NCBI RefSeq assembly: GCF_003666605.1
Contig: NZ_RCIV01000015.1
Span: 1-54,941, forward strand
Length of the DNA stretch: 54,941 nucleotides
Direction of reading: 5' to 3'
From: Propionibacterium australiense
GTDB lineage: Bacteria; Actinomycetota; Actinomycetes; Propionibacteriales; Propionibacteriaceae
The notes beneath the pieces were generated by a model that ran no database searches, was not told where the DNA came from, and worked only from the letters and a program-made list of their open reading frames with translations. Both the position numbers and the translations under genes were made by a program. Positions 9,433-19,173 of this stretch are shown one piece after another (position 1 is the first letter of the stretch; every line of letters begins with the position of its first letter).

Positions 9433-12283
9433 AACACTCAACCTCCTTTTCGATTGTTTTGTTGACGATAAGTCCACGATCTTCGTCGTAATGGAGTTGA
9501 CAGCCGTTGAGCGAGGCATTTCCGTCGGCATCGAAGAAAATGGCCAGTTGTCCCCCAAGCCAGCGGGAGCGCTGCCAGCCACTGATGTCGACCGGCGGTC
9601 TCTCCAATCCATCGATGACCTTGTCGATGACCCAGGGGGCGCTCAGCGCACGGGGTAGGTAGACGGTGCAGCGCGCCGCATCCTTTGCGAGGTCTTCGTC
9701 GCTCTCGGTGATGATCGACGGGAGGATCCTTCCTGCGTTCTTCCCGACCCCAGCGGGGAATCGGACCTGGCCGTCCTCACCAAGCACCAAGCCGATCACT
9801 TCCAGCGAGTCCTCGGTGTCGCGCACTGCTGCACGTCCTCGTGCCTCTTCGACTGCAGGATCTGATGCGGAAGCCTCGATGAGACCGTCCAGGTCGGAGC
9901 TGTTCCCCGGGGCACGCAGTAGGTAATTCCTCGCCTTGTTCCTGGCTCTTTCGTTGGCTTGGTCCCACTGCTGATCCGCCTCGTCCAGCGCAGTACCCCA
10001 TGCCGTGGGAGCCTGCAGATCCTCACTGTAGGCCCTCTCTACGAGCACTGGGATGTCACGGGGCAGCGCAAGGGTTGTACTGCGGTCCCTGAACAGGACG
10101 ATGGCGGCTCGCAGCAGAGCGGACCTGCCGTAGATGCGCTCGGCATCACCATCGACCACTGGTGGTGTCGCCGCCCAGTCGTTGACCCCTGTGACGAGAC
10201 AGACCGCGTCACGCAGTGGTTCAGGACGTGTTCGTTCGTGCCGGTGCAGCCGCCCGATGCGCTGCAGAACCAGGTCGGCGGGCGCCAAGTCGGTGATGAG
10301 CAGATCAAAGTCGATGTCGAGGGACTGCTCGAGCACCTGAGTGCCGACGACGATGCGACGTTCGGGCCTGCGCCCGGGCGAGCGGCCGAGCTCCCCAACG
10401 AGTGCTTCCTCGCGTGCGGCGCGGTGTGGCGCGAGGAAGCGGCTGTGCACGAGTACGACGTCATCGCCGTAGACCCGGCGAAGGACGTCATAGGTTTGCT
10501 GGGCCCGCTTGACCGTGTTGCGGATGACGCCGACGCAGCCGCCCTCGACGAGCCGCTTGTCGAGCTCTGCGACGAGGGCGGCGTCATCGTCGTCCAGCTG
10601 CCACACGGACACCAGCCGCGAACTGTTGTCCCTTTCGACAGGGACGAACCGCACTGTCCCTGATTCGGCCACTGTGACCAGCGGGTATGCGGTAGTCGGA
10701 GGTGTCTCGATGGCTGGTTGTTCGACGCCGCGCCCCTTGAGGTAGGCCTTGACCAGTTCTTCACGTTGGATGGGCGGTAGCGTCGCCGACATGAGGATCA
10801 CGGGCGTGTGATAGGCACCGAGCCATTCAAGCAGGCGCGCCAAGTATACGCGCATGTAGGTGTCAGCGGCGTGCACCTCGTCGATGATGACGACCTTGCC
10901 CGCCAGGCCCAAGTGCCTCAATACGACATGCTTGGCCTTGAGTACTGCGAACAATGCCTGGTCGATGGTGCCAACCACATGATTGGCGAGAATGCTGCGC
11001 TTGCGCCCAAGGAACCATGAGTGCACGTCGATGTCGGCCTGCTTGTCCGTGGCGTCCTGCTCGAGGCCTCGGATTCCGCGCGTCCACGGCATGAGCTGGG
11101 CGTAGGCATCATTCAGCGCTGCCTTGCCGTGGGCAAGCGCGATCGTCGAACCTCCCGCCTCACAGGGGACTTGTTCGAGCCAATCCTTCTGCCGCACGAA
11201 CATGGGATTGCTCGTGGCCATGGTGGGTAGACCGAAGAAAGTGCCTCCGCATCCGAAACGTCTGGCGAGTACCTCCGCGCCGAGTTGGGCGGTTTCCGTC
11301 TTTCCGTTGCCCATGTCTGCCTCGACGATGATGAGCGGAGGCTCCCGGATTTCTTGGGCCAGACGAAAGACGGCACGCTGGACGGGCCTTGGCGTGAATC
11401 CCCTGAGATGGGGGAATCGATCGCGGAAGAGCGCGTCGATGCCCTCATCACATTCAAGGGGCCGCCACGCCCCTGGGAGATCAAGCCGCCACATGGCCTG
11501 CTCGAGACGGGCGCTAGTCCTCGAATCGAGCTCGTAGGGGAAGAGGTCCTCGGAGCTCGCGATCCAGTCGGCTTGGATGGTCAGGGCCTCCATGAGGATC
11601 AGCGTCGAGTCGTGGAACCGATGGTTCACCCATTCACCAAGGTAGCGGTCCGCTCCTGTCAGGCGAGCCATCTCGTTTAGGATCTCGTCACGGGTGGCAC
11701 CCCACAGGGCACCATCACCACCGTTGCGGCTGATGGTTTTCTCACTGGCAAGTCGCTCTACCGCCTGTTTGATGTCCTCCGAAGTCGGGTTGACACCATG
11801 ATGCCCGCCGATGATCGATGCGATGGCCCGGACGCCTCGCGGCCGACGGATACCAGCGGCATAGGTCCGTTTGAGCCAGCTTCTGACATGAGCCGCCCCA
11901 AGCTGTCCGTGAGGCAGCGGGTGAGTGATTTCTGTTCTGATCGGGAAGCCTTCTGCCCGCATGGCTTCGCACAGGTGCCCCATGCTCGGACGGGTCCGTT
12001 GCGCCTTGAACGCGAAGTCTTCGCATGCCTTGCCGATGTCATGCACCGAGGCGACGAACATCGCGAAACATCGCGCCTCAGCCTCGTCTGACCGGAAATC
12101 GTCAGTGGCAGCCCTCATGATGGTCTCAGGCAGCTCATCGAAGAGTTCGCCGGCAACCACAGCCGCATCGAGCAGGTGCTGCACCAGGGGGAACCATGTC
12201 TGGTCATCGACGTTCGTCTTGGCCCATACCGAACGCGCCCGTGGCGTCCATGTCGCCGCATCTATTCCTGCCGGGGTGTCCAT
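9425..12283 (-). CDS. cas3: CRISPR-associated helicase-nuclease Cas3
   Basis: A 952-aa Cas3, the nuclease-helicase recruited by Cascade to degrade target DNA. The N-terminal HD nuclease has a His near residue 36 (QHLLDAAVV) and the HD pair near 81 (SVHDIGKA). The SF2 helicase follows, with Walker A EADMGNGKTETAQ near 322 and the DEAH-like box IIDEVHAAD near 466, then the SATLPP motif and a C-terminal Cas3 domain. Length is typical for type I-E. It heads the operon and its stop overlaps the cas8e start. No strong ribosome binding site precedes ATG 12283. A TTGACA-like hexamer lies at 12319-12314 on the minus strand, and the flanking DNA is AT-rich for this genome, consistent with a promoter. 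Confidence 0.97.
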   Translation of the reverse strand: MDTPAGIDAATWTPRARSVWAKTNVDDQTWFPLVQHLLDAAVVAGELFDELPETIMRAATDDFRSDEAEARCFAMFVASVHDIGKACEDFAFKAQRTRPSMGHLCEAMRAEGFPIRTEITHPLPHGQLGAAHVRSWLKRTYAAGIRRPRGVRAIASIIGGHHGVNPTSEDIKQAVERLASEKTISRNGGDGALWGATRDEILNEMARLTGADRYLGEWVNHRFHDSTLILMEALTIQADWIASSEDLFPYELDSRTSARLEQAMWRLDLPGAWRPLECDEGIDALFRDRFPHLRGFTPRPVQRAVFRLAQEIREPPLIIVEADMGNGKTETAQLGAEVLARRFGCGGTFFGLPTMATSNPMFVRQKDWLEQVPCEAGGSTIALAHGKAALNDAYAQLMPWTRGIRGLEQDATDKQADIDVHSWFLGRKRSILANHVVGTIDQALFAVLKAKHVVLRHLGLAGKVVIIDEVHAADTYMRVYLARLLEWLGAYHTPVILMSATLPPIQREELVKAYLKGRGVEQPAIETPPTTAYPLVTVAESGTVRFVPVERDNSSRLVSVWQLDDDDAALVAELDKRLVEGGCVGVIRNTVKRAQQTYDVLRRVYGDDVVLVHSRFLAPHRAAREEALVGELGRSPGRRPERRIVVGTQVLEQSLDIDFDLLITDLAPADLVLQRIGRLHRHERTRPEPLRDAVCLVTGVNDWAATPPVVDGDAERIYGRSALLRAAIVLFRDRSTTLALPRDIPVLVERAYSEDLQAPTAWGTALDEADQQWDQANERARNKARNYLLRAPGNSSDLDGLIEASASDPAVEEARGRAAVRDTEDSLEVIGLVLGEDGQVRFPAGVGKNAGRILPSIITESDEDLAKDAARCTVYLPRALSAPWVIDKVIDGLERPPVDISGWQRSRWLGGQLAIFFDADGNASLNGCQLHYDEDRGLIVNKTIEKEVECFD

Positions 12284-12434
12284 GATCTTATGGTCACATA
12301 CACCTCATCTGTTTGTCAAGATAACCCATGCAAGTTCATAAATTATCCTCAGACGCCTGCTCTCATGCCGCACATCACAGGCCTCACCGAGATCCCCTCG
12401 CCACGCGAGAAATCCGAGACACTCGCTACCAGTG

Positions 12435-12560
12435 ACTCGCCACCCGCATAGACGGGGACAACCCTTTCAGGAGACGCGGCCGCGTCCACGACGACGGCCC
12501 ACCCCCGCATAGGCGGGGACAACGCCACAAGAGACCCCATGCAACGGCTCACCCCTGCCA
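12435..12560 (-). CRISPR. Relic two-repeat CRISPR upstream of cas3
   Basis: Two imperfect 28-29-bp repeats end at 12462 and 12523. Both share GCATAG.CGGGGACAAC, exactly 61 bp apart, with a type I-E-like stem. On the minus strand they read GTTGTCCCCGCC..., a different repeat version from the main array but in the same orientation. A third partial match to the main repeat (GGCTCACCCCTGC, 12546-12558) follows out of register. The remaining DNA between 12284 and 12672 has no gene. I read this as the remains of an older or second array; with only two degenerate repeats its activity is doubtful. Confidence 0.6.
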
Positions 12561-12672
12561 CCAGGAAGACTCCCCTGATGGCTGGGACCTGGCGTGGCGG
12601 CGCCCAGCCTAGTCAAACCGACCTCATGATTCACGTCATGCATCTACCCAAGTCGCGGCGGCGGCCACGGGC

Positions 12673-13767
12673 TCACAGGCCGTGGCGCCGCCTGGCCTGC
12701 TCCAGCACCGCCAGGTAGCCGGAGCGCTCGTACTCGTCGACCCGGGCGTCGGCGGGCACGGCGAGCATGCCGCGCAACTGGCTCAGGGTGAGCTGGTTGC
12801 GGATGAGGTAGTGCCGCAGGCCGTTGACGAGTTCGGTGGCGTAGCTGGCCCCGTGCCGGACCAGCGCCGAGGTGGTCATCACGACGTCGGCACCGGCCAG
12901 CAGGGCCTTGACCACGTCATCGGGGCCCGCCACGCCACTCGCCGCCGCCAGCGAGGCCCTGACCCTGCCGTGCAGTGCCGCCAGCCAGGTGCGGGACAGC
13001 AGCCCCTCGTCCTGGCCGGACAACCCGGCCCCGGCGACGACCTCCCTGCGGCGAATGTCGATGTCCGGCTGCAGGAAACGGTTGAACAGCACGAGCGCGT
13101 CGGCGCCGGCCTCGTCCAGCCGCAGGGCCATCTGCCCGAGGCTGGAGAAGTACGGCGAGAGCTTGACCGCGACCGGCACGGACACGACGTCCTTGACGGA
13201 CTGCAGGATCTCCAGGTGCCGCTGCTCGACCTCGGCGCCGCTCATCGACAGATCGCCTGGCACGGCGTAGACGTTCACCTCGATGGCCGCCGCGCCAGCG
13301 TCCTGCATGCGGCGCGCGGTCGCCGTCCACTCGCCGCCCCTGAACCCGTTGAGGCTCGCGATGAGCGGTATGGACAGGGTCCGCGCCCCGGCCTCGAGCA
13401 ACCGCAGGTAGGCGTCCGTCGCGCCGAGCTCGTCGCCCCGGGGAACCGGGCGGGCATCCGGCGAGCCGTTCTCCTCGCGCACCTGCTCCTCGAACAGCGA
13501 GAACATGACGATCGCGCCGACCCCGGACTCCTCCAGCTCCTTCATGGAGTCGAGCGACTGCGACAGCGGACCCGCCGACGCCACCAGCGGCGACGGCAGG
13601 CGGAGCCCCATGTACTCCGTCGCGAGCTCACCGCCGGCCGACGTCTCGACCTGGGCGCCCGCCTGCTCGACGGGCATGAGCAGATCAGTCGCGCCGCTGC
13701 CCGCCGCCGACTTGGCGGCGGCGGACTCGGCGGCGGCCCTCAGGGCCTCGTTGAACTCGACGACCAT
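12673..13767 (-). CDS. Dihydroorotate dehydrogenase-like FMN protein of the PFOR operon
   Basis: A 364-aa TIM-barrel protein of the dihydroorotate dehydrogenase-like family found next to pyruvate:ferredoxin oxidoreductases. Visible features are GLRLPSPLVASAGPLSQS near residue 52, SLNGFRGGEW, AAAIEVNVY (flavin and substrate region), VPVAVKLSPYF with the FMN-binding Lys, and a phosphate-binding end DVVMTTSAL. The first 45 or so residues are an Ala-rich stretch not usual in the family, so the true start could be internal. However, ATG 13767 sits 1 bp after the nifJ stop, which favours coupling. Because it sits in an energy operon rather than with pyr genes, a role in pyrimidine synthesis is unlikely. 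Its substrate cannot be read from sequence. Confidence 0.8.
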   Translation of the reverse strand: MVVEFNEALRAAAESAAAKSAAGSGATDLLMPVEQAGAQVETSAGGELATEYMGLRLPSPLVASAGPLSQSLDSMKELEESGVGAIVMFSLFEEQVREENGSPDARPVPRGDELGATDAYLRLLEAGARTLSIPLIASLNGFRGGEWTATARRMQDAGAAAIEVNVYAVPGDLSMSGAEVEQRHLEILQSVKDVVSVPVAVKLSPYFSSLGQMALRLDEAGADALVLFNRFLQPDIDIRRREVVAGAGLSGQDEGLLSRTWLAALHGRVRASLAAASGVAGPDDVVKALLAGADVVMTTSALVRHGASYATELVNGLRHYLIRNQLTLSQLRGMLAVPADARVDEYERSGYLAVLEQARRRHGL

Positions 13768-13768
13768 G

Positions 13769-16700
13769 TCAGTCCGTCCTTCGGGCGGCGGAGGCGAACA
13801 TCTCGGCCGGACGCGAGGCCATCTCCTCGTAGTCGGCCCAGCGCCGGTTCACCTGCTCCTGGGCGATGTCGGTGAGGCGCTTGGCCTCATCCGGGTCCGT
13901 GGACATGAGCATCTTGTACCGCAGCTCGCCCTTGCGGTACTCGGCCAGCGGGATGCGCGGGCGGGCGGAGTCCAGCAGGAACGGGTTGCCTCCGGCGTTA
14001 CGGGTCTCGGGGTTGTAGCGGAACAGCGGCCAGTGGCCGGAGGCCACCGCCTTGTACTGCTGCTCCAGGCCGAGCCGCATGGGGAAGCCGTGCGAGATGC
14101 AGTGACTGTAGGCGATGATCAGGCTCGGGCCGCTGTATGCCTCGGCCTCGCGGAATGCCTTCAGCGTCTGCTCCGGGTCGGCGCCCATCGCCACACGCGC
14201 CACATAGACGTCGCCGTAGGAGACGGCCTGCATGGCCATGTCCTTCTTGTTCGTCACCTTGCCCGCCGTGGCGAACTTCGCCACCGAACCCATCGGCGTC
14301 GACTTGGACGCCTGACCGCCGGTGTTCGAGTACACCTCGGTGTCGAGCACGAGCACGTTGACGTCGCGCCCCGAGGCGAGCACGTGGTCGACGCCGCCCG
14401 AGCCGATGTCATAGGCCCAGCCGTCGCCGCCGACGATCCACACCGAGCGGCGCAGCAGGTTGTCGGAGACCGACCGCAGGTCCTCGACCCTCAGGCGCGT
14501 GGCCTCGTCGATCATCGGGTCGACGGCGATGGCAGACAACCTCTCCTTGAGCACGTCGACCCGTCTCGCCTGGGCGCGCAGCTCGGACTCGAAGGACTGC
14601 TCGGCGCCCAGCAGTGCGTCGACGAGCTCGTCGTCGGCGATGAGCGGACGCAGCTCGGTGAGACGCTGGCAGGCCAGCTCGTGGTGCAGGTCGGCCGCCA
14701 TGCGCATGCCCAGGCCGAACTCGGCGTTGTCCTCGAACAGCGAGTTGCTCCAGCTCGGGCCGCGGCCCTCGGCGTTCTTGGCCCATGGCGTGGTCGGCAG
14801 ATTGCCGCCGTAGATGGACGAGCAGCCGGTGGCGTTGGCCACCTGCGCGCGGTCGCCGAACAGCTGGGTGAGCAGCTTGAGGTAGGGCGTCTCGCCACAG
14901 CCGGGGCAGGCACCGGAGAACTCGAACAGCGGCTCGAGGAACTGGGTGCCGCGCACCGAACCGAAGTTCACCCTGGTGCGCTGCGGGTGCGGGATCTTCT
15001 GGAAGAACTCGACGTTGGCGCGCTCGTTCGTGCGGTCGAGCACGGCCTCCAGGTTGATGGCCTTGCGCTGGGGCTGACCGATCGGTCGCACCGGGCAGGC
15101 CTCGACGCACAGTCCGCAGCCGGTGCAGTCCTCGGCGAAGACCTGCAGCGTGTAACGCGTATCGGGCAGGCCGGCGGCGTCCAGGGTCGTGGACTGGAAA
15201 CTGGCCGGGGCCGAGTTGAGCACGCCGGGCTCGTAGTACTTGGCGCGCAGCACACCGTGCGGGCAGACGAACGAGCAGTTGCCGCACTGGATGCAGTTCT
15301 CCTCGTCCCACACCGCGATGATCTCCGAGACGTTGCGCTTCTCGAAGCGCGTGGTGCCCGAGGGGTAGGAGCCGTCGGCCGGCACCTTCGAGACCGGCAG
15401 GGTCTCGCCGCGCTCGGTCATCATGGCCGCCGTGACGTCCTTGACGAACTCCGGCGCGGTGTCCGGCACGGCCGGCAGGTAACCGGTCGTGCTCGTGACC
15501 TGGGCCGGCACCTCGATCCGGTGCAGGTGCTCGAGTGCGGCGTCGACGGCGGCGTGGTTCTTGTTGACGATGTCCATCGACTTCTTCGCGTAGGTCGCGG
15601 TGATCGAGTCCTTGATGGCCTTGATCGCGTGCTCGGCCTCGAGCACGCCCGAGATCGCGAAGTAGCAGGTCTGCAGCACCGTGTTGGTGCGGTTGCCCAG
15701 ACCCACCTGGCGGGCGACGGCTCCGGCGTCGATCGCGTACACCTGAAGCTCGAGGTCGATGATCTTCTGCTGCATCGGGCCGGGCAGCCGATCCCAGACC
15801 TCCTCCGCCGGGTACGGCGAGTTGATGAGCACCGTCGTGCCCTTGCGGGCGAAGGTCAGCACGTCGATGCGTTCCAGGTCGGCCCAGTGGTGGACTCCGA
15901 TGAAGCCTGCCTGGGTGACCAGGTACGGGGCCCTGATCGGGTCGGGGCCGAAGCGCAGATGGCTGGTGGTGCGCCCGCCGGACTTCTTCGAGTCGTAGAC
16001 GAAGTAGCCCTGGGCGTAGATGCCCGGCTCGTGGCCGAGGATCTTGATGGTGTTCTTGTTGGCGCCGACCGTGCCGTCCGAGCCGATGCCGTAGAAGACG
16101 GCGCGCTGGGTCCGCGGGTCCTCCAGGTCGACGCTGTCGTCCCATGGCAGCGACAGGTTCGTCACGTCGTCGGTGATGCCGATGGTGAAGCGGCGCTTGG
16201 GCTTGTCCTTGGCGAGCTCGTCGAAGACGGCGGCGCACATGCCCGGCGTGAACTCCTTGCTCGACAAGCCGTAACGGCCGCCGGTGACGACGGGCAGCCA
16301 GGAGCGCTCGCCGGCGGCGTAGGCCTCGGCGAGCGTGCTGGCCACGTCGAGGAACAGCGGCTCGCCGTTGGAGCCGGGCTCCTTGGTGCGGTCGAGCACG
16401 GCGATCTTGCGCACCGTGGACGGCAGCGCGTCGAGCAGCTGGGCGGCGGGGAACGGCCGGAACAGGCGCACGACGAGCAGCCCGACCTTCTCGCCCTGCT
16501 CGTTGAGCCTGGCGACGGTCTGCTGGACGGTCTCGGCGCCCGAGCCCATGATGACGATGACGCGCTCGGCGTCGGGGGCGCCGTAGTAGTCGACCAGGTG
16601 GTATTGGCGGCCGGTCATCGCCGCGAAGTCGTCCATGGCCTCCTGGAGGATGGTGGGGACGGCGTTGTAGTACTTGTTGGCCGCCTCGCGGCCCTGGAAG

Positions 16701-17539
16701 TAGACGTCCGGGTTCTGCGCGGTGCCGCGGATGAACGGGTGCTCGGGGCTCAGGGCGCGCTCGCGGTGGGCGCGGACGAGCGAGTCGGGCACCATCGACC
16801 GCAGCTCGTCGTCGGACAGCTGGATGCACGTGTTGAGTTCGTGGCTGGTGCGGAAGCCGTCGAAGAAGTGCACGAACGGCACGCGCGAACGCAGCGTGGC
16901 GACCTGTGCGATGAGCGCGTTGTCGTGGCACTGCTGGACCCCGGTGGAGCACAGCATCGCCCAGCCGGTCTGGCGACAGGCCATGACGTCCTGGTGGTCA
17001 CCGAAGATCGACAGGCCCTGGGCCGCCAGGGAGCGGGCGGCCACGTGCATGACCGTGCTGGTGAGCTCGCCGGCGATCTTGTACATGTTGGGGATCATGA
17101 GCAGCAGGCCCTGGCTGGCGGTGAAGGTCGTCGACAGTGCACCGCCCTGCAGCGCACCGTGCAGCGCACCGGCCGCGCCGGCCTCCGACTGCATCTCCAT
17201 GACGTGCGGGACCTGACCCCAGATGTTGAGGCGGGCCTTGGCCGCCCACTCGTCGGCGAGCTCGGCCATCGGGGAGCTCGGCGTGATCGGGTAGATCGAG
17301 CAGAGCTCGTTGATGCGGAAGGCGACGTCGGAGGCAGCGGTGTTGCCGTCGCAGATCATCTGATTGCGGCGGTCGCGTTCCTCGCGGGTCTCCCGGACCT
17401 CCTCGACGGCGTCCTTGGCGCCTTCGGCGATGTCGACGGGCGACGGAGTGGCGGTGGCCGCCTCGCCGGTGGGGATCGAGTTGCCGACCGACATGACGTC
17501 GGAGCCGGGGACGGGGCCGCGGGTGGTTGTCGTGCTCAT
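13769..17539 (-). CDS. nifJ: Pyruvate:ferredoxin (flavodoxin) oxidoreductase
   Basis: A 1256-aa single-chain pyruvate:ferredoxin oxidoreductase converting pyruvate and CoA to acetyl-CoA and CO2 with reduction of ferredoxin or flavodoxin. Domains in order: N-terminal pyrimidine-binding domain with YPITPSSPMAE near residue 80; gamma/CoA regions; two 4Fe-4S motifs, CIQCGNCSFVCP near 748 and CTGCGLCVEACP near 803; C-terminal TPP-binding domain with GDGWAYDIGSGG near 1036 and NTGGQASKSTP near 1070. The start at MSTTTTRG is chosen because GGAGAGG precedes it and it follows the upstream gene by 5 bp; the longer frame overlaps that gene. A Thr/Pro-rich N-terminal extension of about 60 residues precedes the catalytic domain. 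The enzyme is oxygen-sensitive and indicates anaerobic metabolism. Confidence 0.96.
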   Translation of the reverse strand: MSTTTTRGPVPGSDVMSVGNSIPTGEAATATPSPVDIAEGAKDAVEEVRETREERDRRNQMICDGNTAASDVAFRINELCSIYPITPSSPMAELADEWAAKARLNIWGQVPHVMEMQSEAGAAGALHGALQGGALSTTFTASQGLLLMIPNMYKIAGELTSTVMHVAARSLAAQGLSIFGDHQDVMACRQTGWAMLCSTGVQQCHDNALIAQVATLRSRVPFVHFFDGFRTSHELNTCIQLSDDELRSMVPDSLVRAHRERALSPEHPFIRGTAQNPDVYFQGREAANKYYNAVPTILQEAMDDFAAMTGRQYHLVDYYGAPDAERVIVIMGSGAETVQQTVARLNEQGEKVGLLVVRLFRPFPAAQLLDALPSTVRKIAVLDRTKEPGSNGEPLFLDVASTLAEAYAAGERSWLPVVTGGRYGLSSKEFTPGMCAAVFDELAKDKPKRRFTIGITDDVTNLSLPWDDSVDLEDPRTQRAVFYGIGSDGTVGANKNTIKILGHEPGIYAQGYFVYDSKKSGGRTTSHLRFGPDPIRAPYLVTQAGFIGVHHWADLERIDVLTFARKGTTVLINSPYPAEEVWDRLPGPMQQKIIDLELQVYAIDAGAVARQVGLGNRTNTVLQTCYFAISGVLEAEHAIKAIKDSITATYAKKSMDIVNKNHAAVDAALEHLHRIEVPAQVTSTTGYLPAVPDTAPEFVKDVTAAMMTERGETLPVSKVPADGSYPSGTTRFEKRNVSEIIAVWDEENCIQCGNCSFVCPHGVLRAKYYEPGVLNSAPASFQSTTLDAAGLPDTRYTLQVFAEDCTGCGLCVEACPVRPIGQPQRKAINLEAVLDRTNERANVEFFQKIPHPQRTRVNFGSVRGTQFLEPLFEFSGACPGCGETPYLKLLTQLFGDRAQVANATGCSSIYGGNLPTTPWAKNAEGRGPSWSNSLFEDNAEFGLGMRMAADLHHELACQRLTELRPLIADDELVDALLGAEQSFESELRAQARRVDVLKERLSAIAVDPMIDEATRLRVEDLRSVSDNLLRRSVWIVGGDGWAYDIGSGGVDHVLASGRDVNVLVLDTEVYSNTGGQASKSTPMGSVAKFATAGKVTNKKDMAMQAVSYGDVYVARVAMGADPEQTLKAFREAEAYSGPSLIIAYSHCISHGFPMRLGLEQQYKAVASGHWPLFRYNPETRNAGGNPFLLDSARPRIPLAEYRKGELRYKMLMSTDPDEAKRLTDIAQEQVNRRWADYEEMASRPAEMFASAARRTD

Positions 17540-17544
17540 GTCGA

Positions 17545-19173
17545 TCACCTCTCCGGGATCATTTCGATGGCGTGGACGGGGCACTGCTCGTAGCAGGTGC
17601 CGCATCCGGTGCACTTCTCGTAGTCGAAGCGGTAGCGGTGGCCCTTGCCGAGCTTGATGATGGCGTCCTCCGGGCAGGACCCGAAGCATCCGTCGCACTC
17701 GAAGCAGTTGCCGCAGCTCAGGCAGCGGCGGGCCTCGAAGATGGCCTCGTCCTCGGTCAGGCCCTTGACGACCTCGCCGAAGTCGATGCGCTCGCTCGGG
17801 TCGAGCTCGGCCTGGACCTCGCGCGGGTGGTCACCGAAGTACCACAGGTGCAGGTCGTCGAAGTGGACGATCGGGTGCTTGACCCGCGGGCCCGGGGCCT
17901 GGTGGTTGAGCCAGGTGTCGATCTGCCGGGCGGCGCGCTTGCCGTGCCCGACACCGACGGTGACCGTGCGCTCGGAGGGGACCGCGTCGCCGCCGGCGAA
18001 GATGCCTGGCACGTCGGTCATGAGCGTCGTGGGGTCGACACGGACGACGTCGCCGTTGAACTGCATGCCGGGGATCTTCTGCAGGAAACCCGTGTCGGCG
18101 ACCTGCCCGACGGCCATGATGACGGTGTCCGCGGCGAGCCGCTCGAAGCGGCCCGTGCCGTGGGGCCTGCCGCTCTCGTCGAGCTCCATGACCTCGACCT
18201 CGACGCCCTCGGCGTCCATCTGGTTGATGGTGCGCAGCCAGTGCATCTGCACGCCCTCGCGCTCGGCCTCGTCGAGTTCTTCCTTGTGAGCCGGCATCTG
18301 CTCCTCGGTACGGCGGTAGATGATCACCGCGTCCTCGGCGCCCAGGCGCCTGGCCACGCGAGCGGCGTCCATGGCGGTGTTGCCGCCGCCGTAGACGGCG
18401 ACGCGGCGGCCGATGACCGGCTTGTCGCCGCGGGCGACGCCGCGCAGGAACTCGACGGCGTCGACCATGCGGCCGGCGTCCATGCTGGGGATCTCGACGC
18501 GACGCGACAGGTGCGCACCGATGGCGACGAACACGGCGTCGAAGTTGCCGTCCCGCTGCTCGGCCAGCAGGTCCTCGACCGGGTGGTTGAGGACGATCCT
18601 GACGCCCAGCTCCTCGACGCGTGCGATCTCGGCGTCGACGACGTCGCGTGGCAGCCGGTACTCGGGGATGCCGTACCGCATCATGCCGCCGGCCTTCTCA
18701 CCGGCGTCGTGGATCTCGACCTCGTGGCCGAGGCGCGCCAGGTGGTAGGCGGCGGACAGGCCGGCCGGGCCCGCGCCGATGACCAGGACGCGGTAGCCGG
18801 TGTTGTTGCGGGGCCGGTTGAACTTCCAGCCGCGCTCGATGGCCATGTCTCCCAGGTAGCGCTCCACGGAGTGGATCGAGACGGACTGGTCGAGCTCACC
18901 TCGGTTGCACGCGGTCTCGCACGGGTGGTAGCAGACGCGGCCATGGATCGCCGGGAACGGGTTGTCGCGTACGAGCTGACGCCAGGCGTTCTCGGGGTCG
19001 GTCTCCTTGACCAGGCGAAGCCACTCCTGACAGTTCTCGCCCGCGGGGCAGGCGTTGTTGCACGGCGGCAGCAGGTCCACGTAGATCGGCATGCGCGTGC
19101 GCACCGGACCCACTCGGCCGGCACTGGACGCAAGGTCGGGGAGCATCGTGATGTCGCTGCGCTCGGTGGTCAT
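17545..19173 (-). CDS. GltD-like FAD/NAD(P) and Fe-S oxidoreductase
   Basis: A 542-aa protein related to the small subunit of glutamate synthase. An N-terminal Cys cluster (CNNACPAGENC near residue 38, CYHPCETAC near 82) is followed by an FAD-binding Rossmann motif VIGAGPAGLSAAYHLA near 131, an NAD(P)-binding motif VYGGGNTAMDAARVA near 263 and a C-terminal ferredoxin part with CLSCGNCFECDGC near 484 and CTGCGTCYEQCP near 521. It is the first gene of the nifJ operon. The likely role is electron transfer between NAD(P)H and ferredoxin for PFOR; this is inferred from context, since no glutamate synthase large subunit is nearby. A GGAAAAGGG ribosome binding site precedes the ATG. Confidence 0.88.
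   Translation of the reverse strand: MTTERSDITMLPDLASSAGRVGPVRTRMPIYVDLLPPCNNACPAGENCQEWLRLVKETDPENAWRQLVRDNPFPAIHGRVCYHPCETACNRGELDQSVSIHSVERYLGDMAIERGWKFNRPRNNTGYRVLVIGAGPAGLSAAYHLARLGHEVEIHDAGEKAGGMMRYGIPEYRLPRDVVDAEIARVEELGVRIVLNHPVEDLLAEQRDGNFDAVFVAIGAHLSRRVEIPSMDAGRMVDAVEFLRGVARGDKPVIGRRVAVYGGGNTAMDAARVARRLGAEDAVIIYRRTEEQMPAHKEELDEAEREGVQMHWLRTINQMDAEGVEVEVMELDESGRPHGTGRFERLAADTVIMAVGQVADTGFLQKIPGMQFNGDVVRVDPTTLMTDVPGIFAGGDAVPSERTVTVGVGHGKRAARQIDTWLNHQAPGPRVKHPIVHFDDLHLWYFGDHPREVQAELDPSERIDFGEVVKGLTEDEAIFEARRCLSCGNCFECDGCFGSCPEDAIIKLGKGHRYRFDYEKCTGCGTCYEQCPVHAIEMIPER

Noticed and set aside
13505-17593. 1362-codon open frame on the plus strand
   Set aside because: It is the antisense shadow of nifJ, caused by high GC3; the nifJ frame has all domain motifs.
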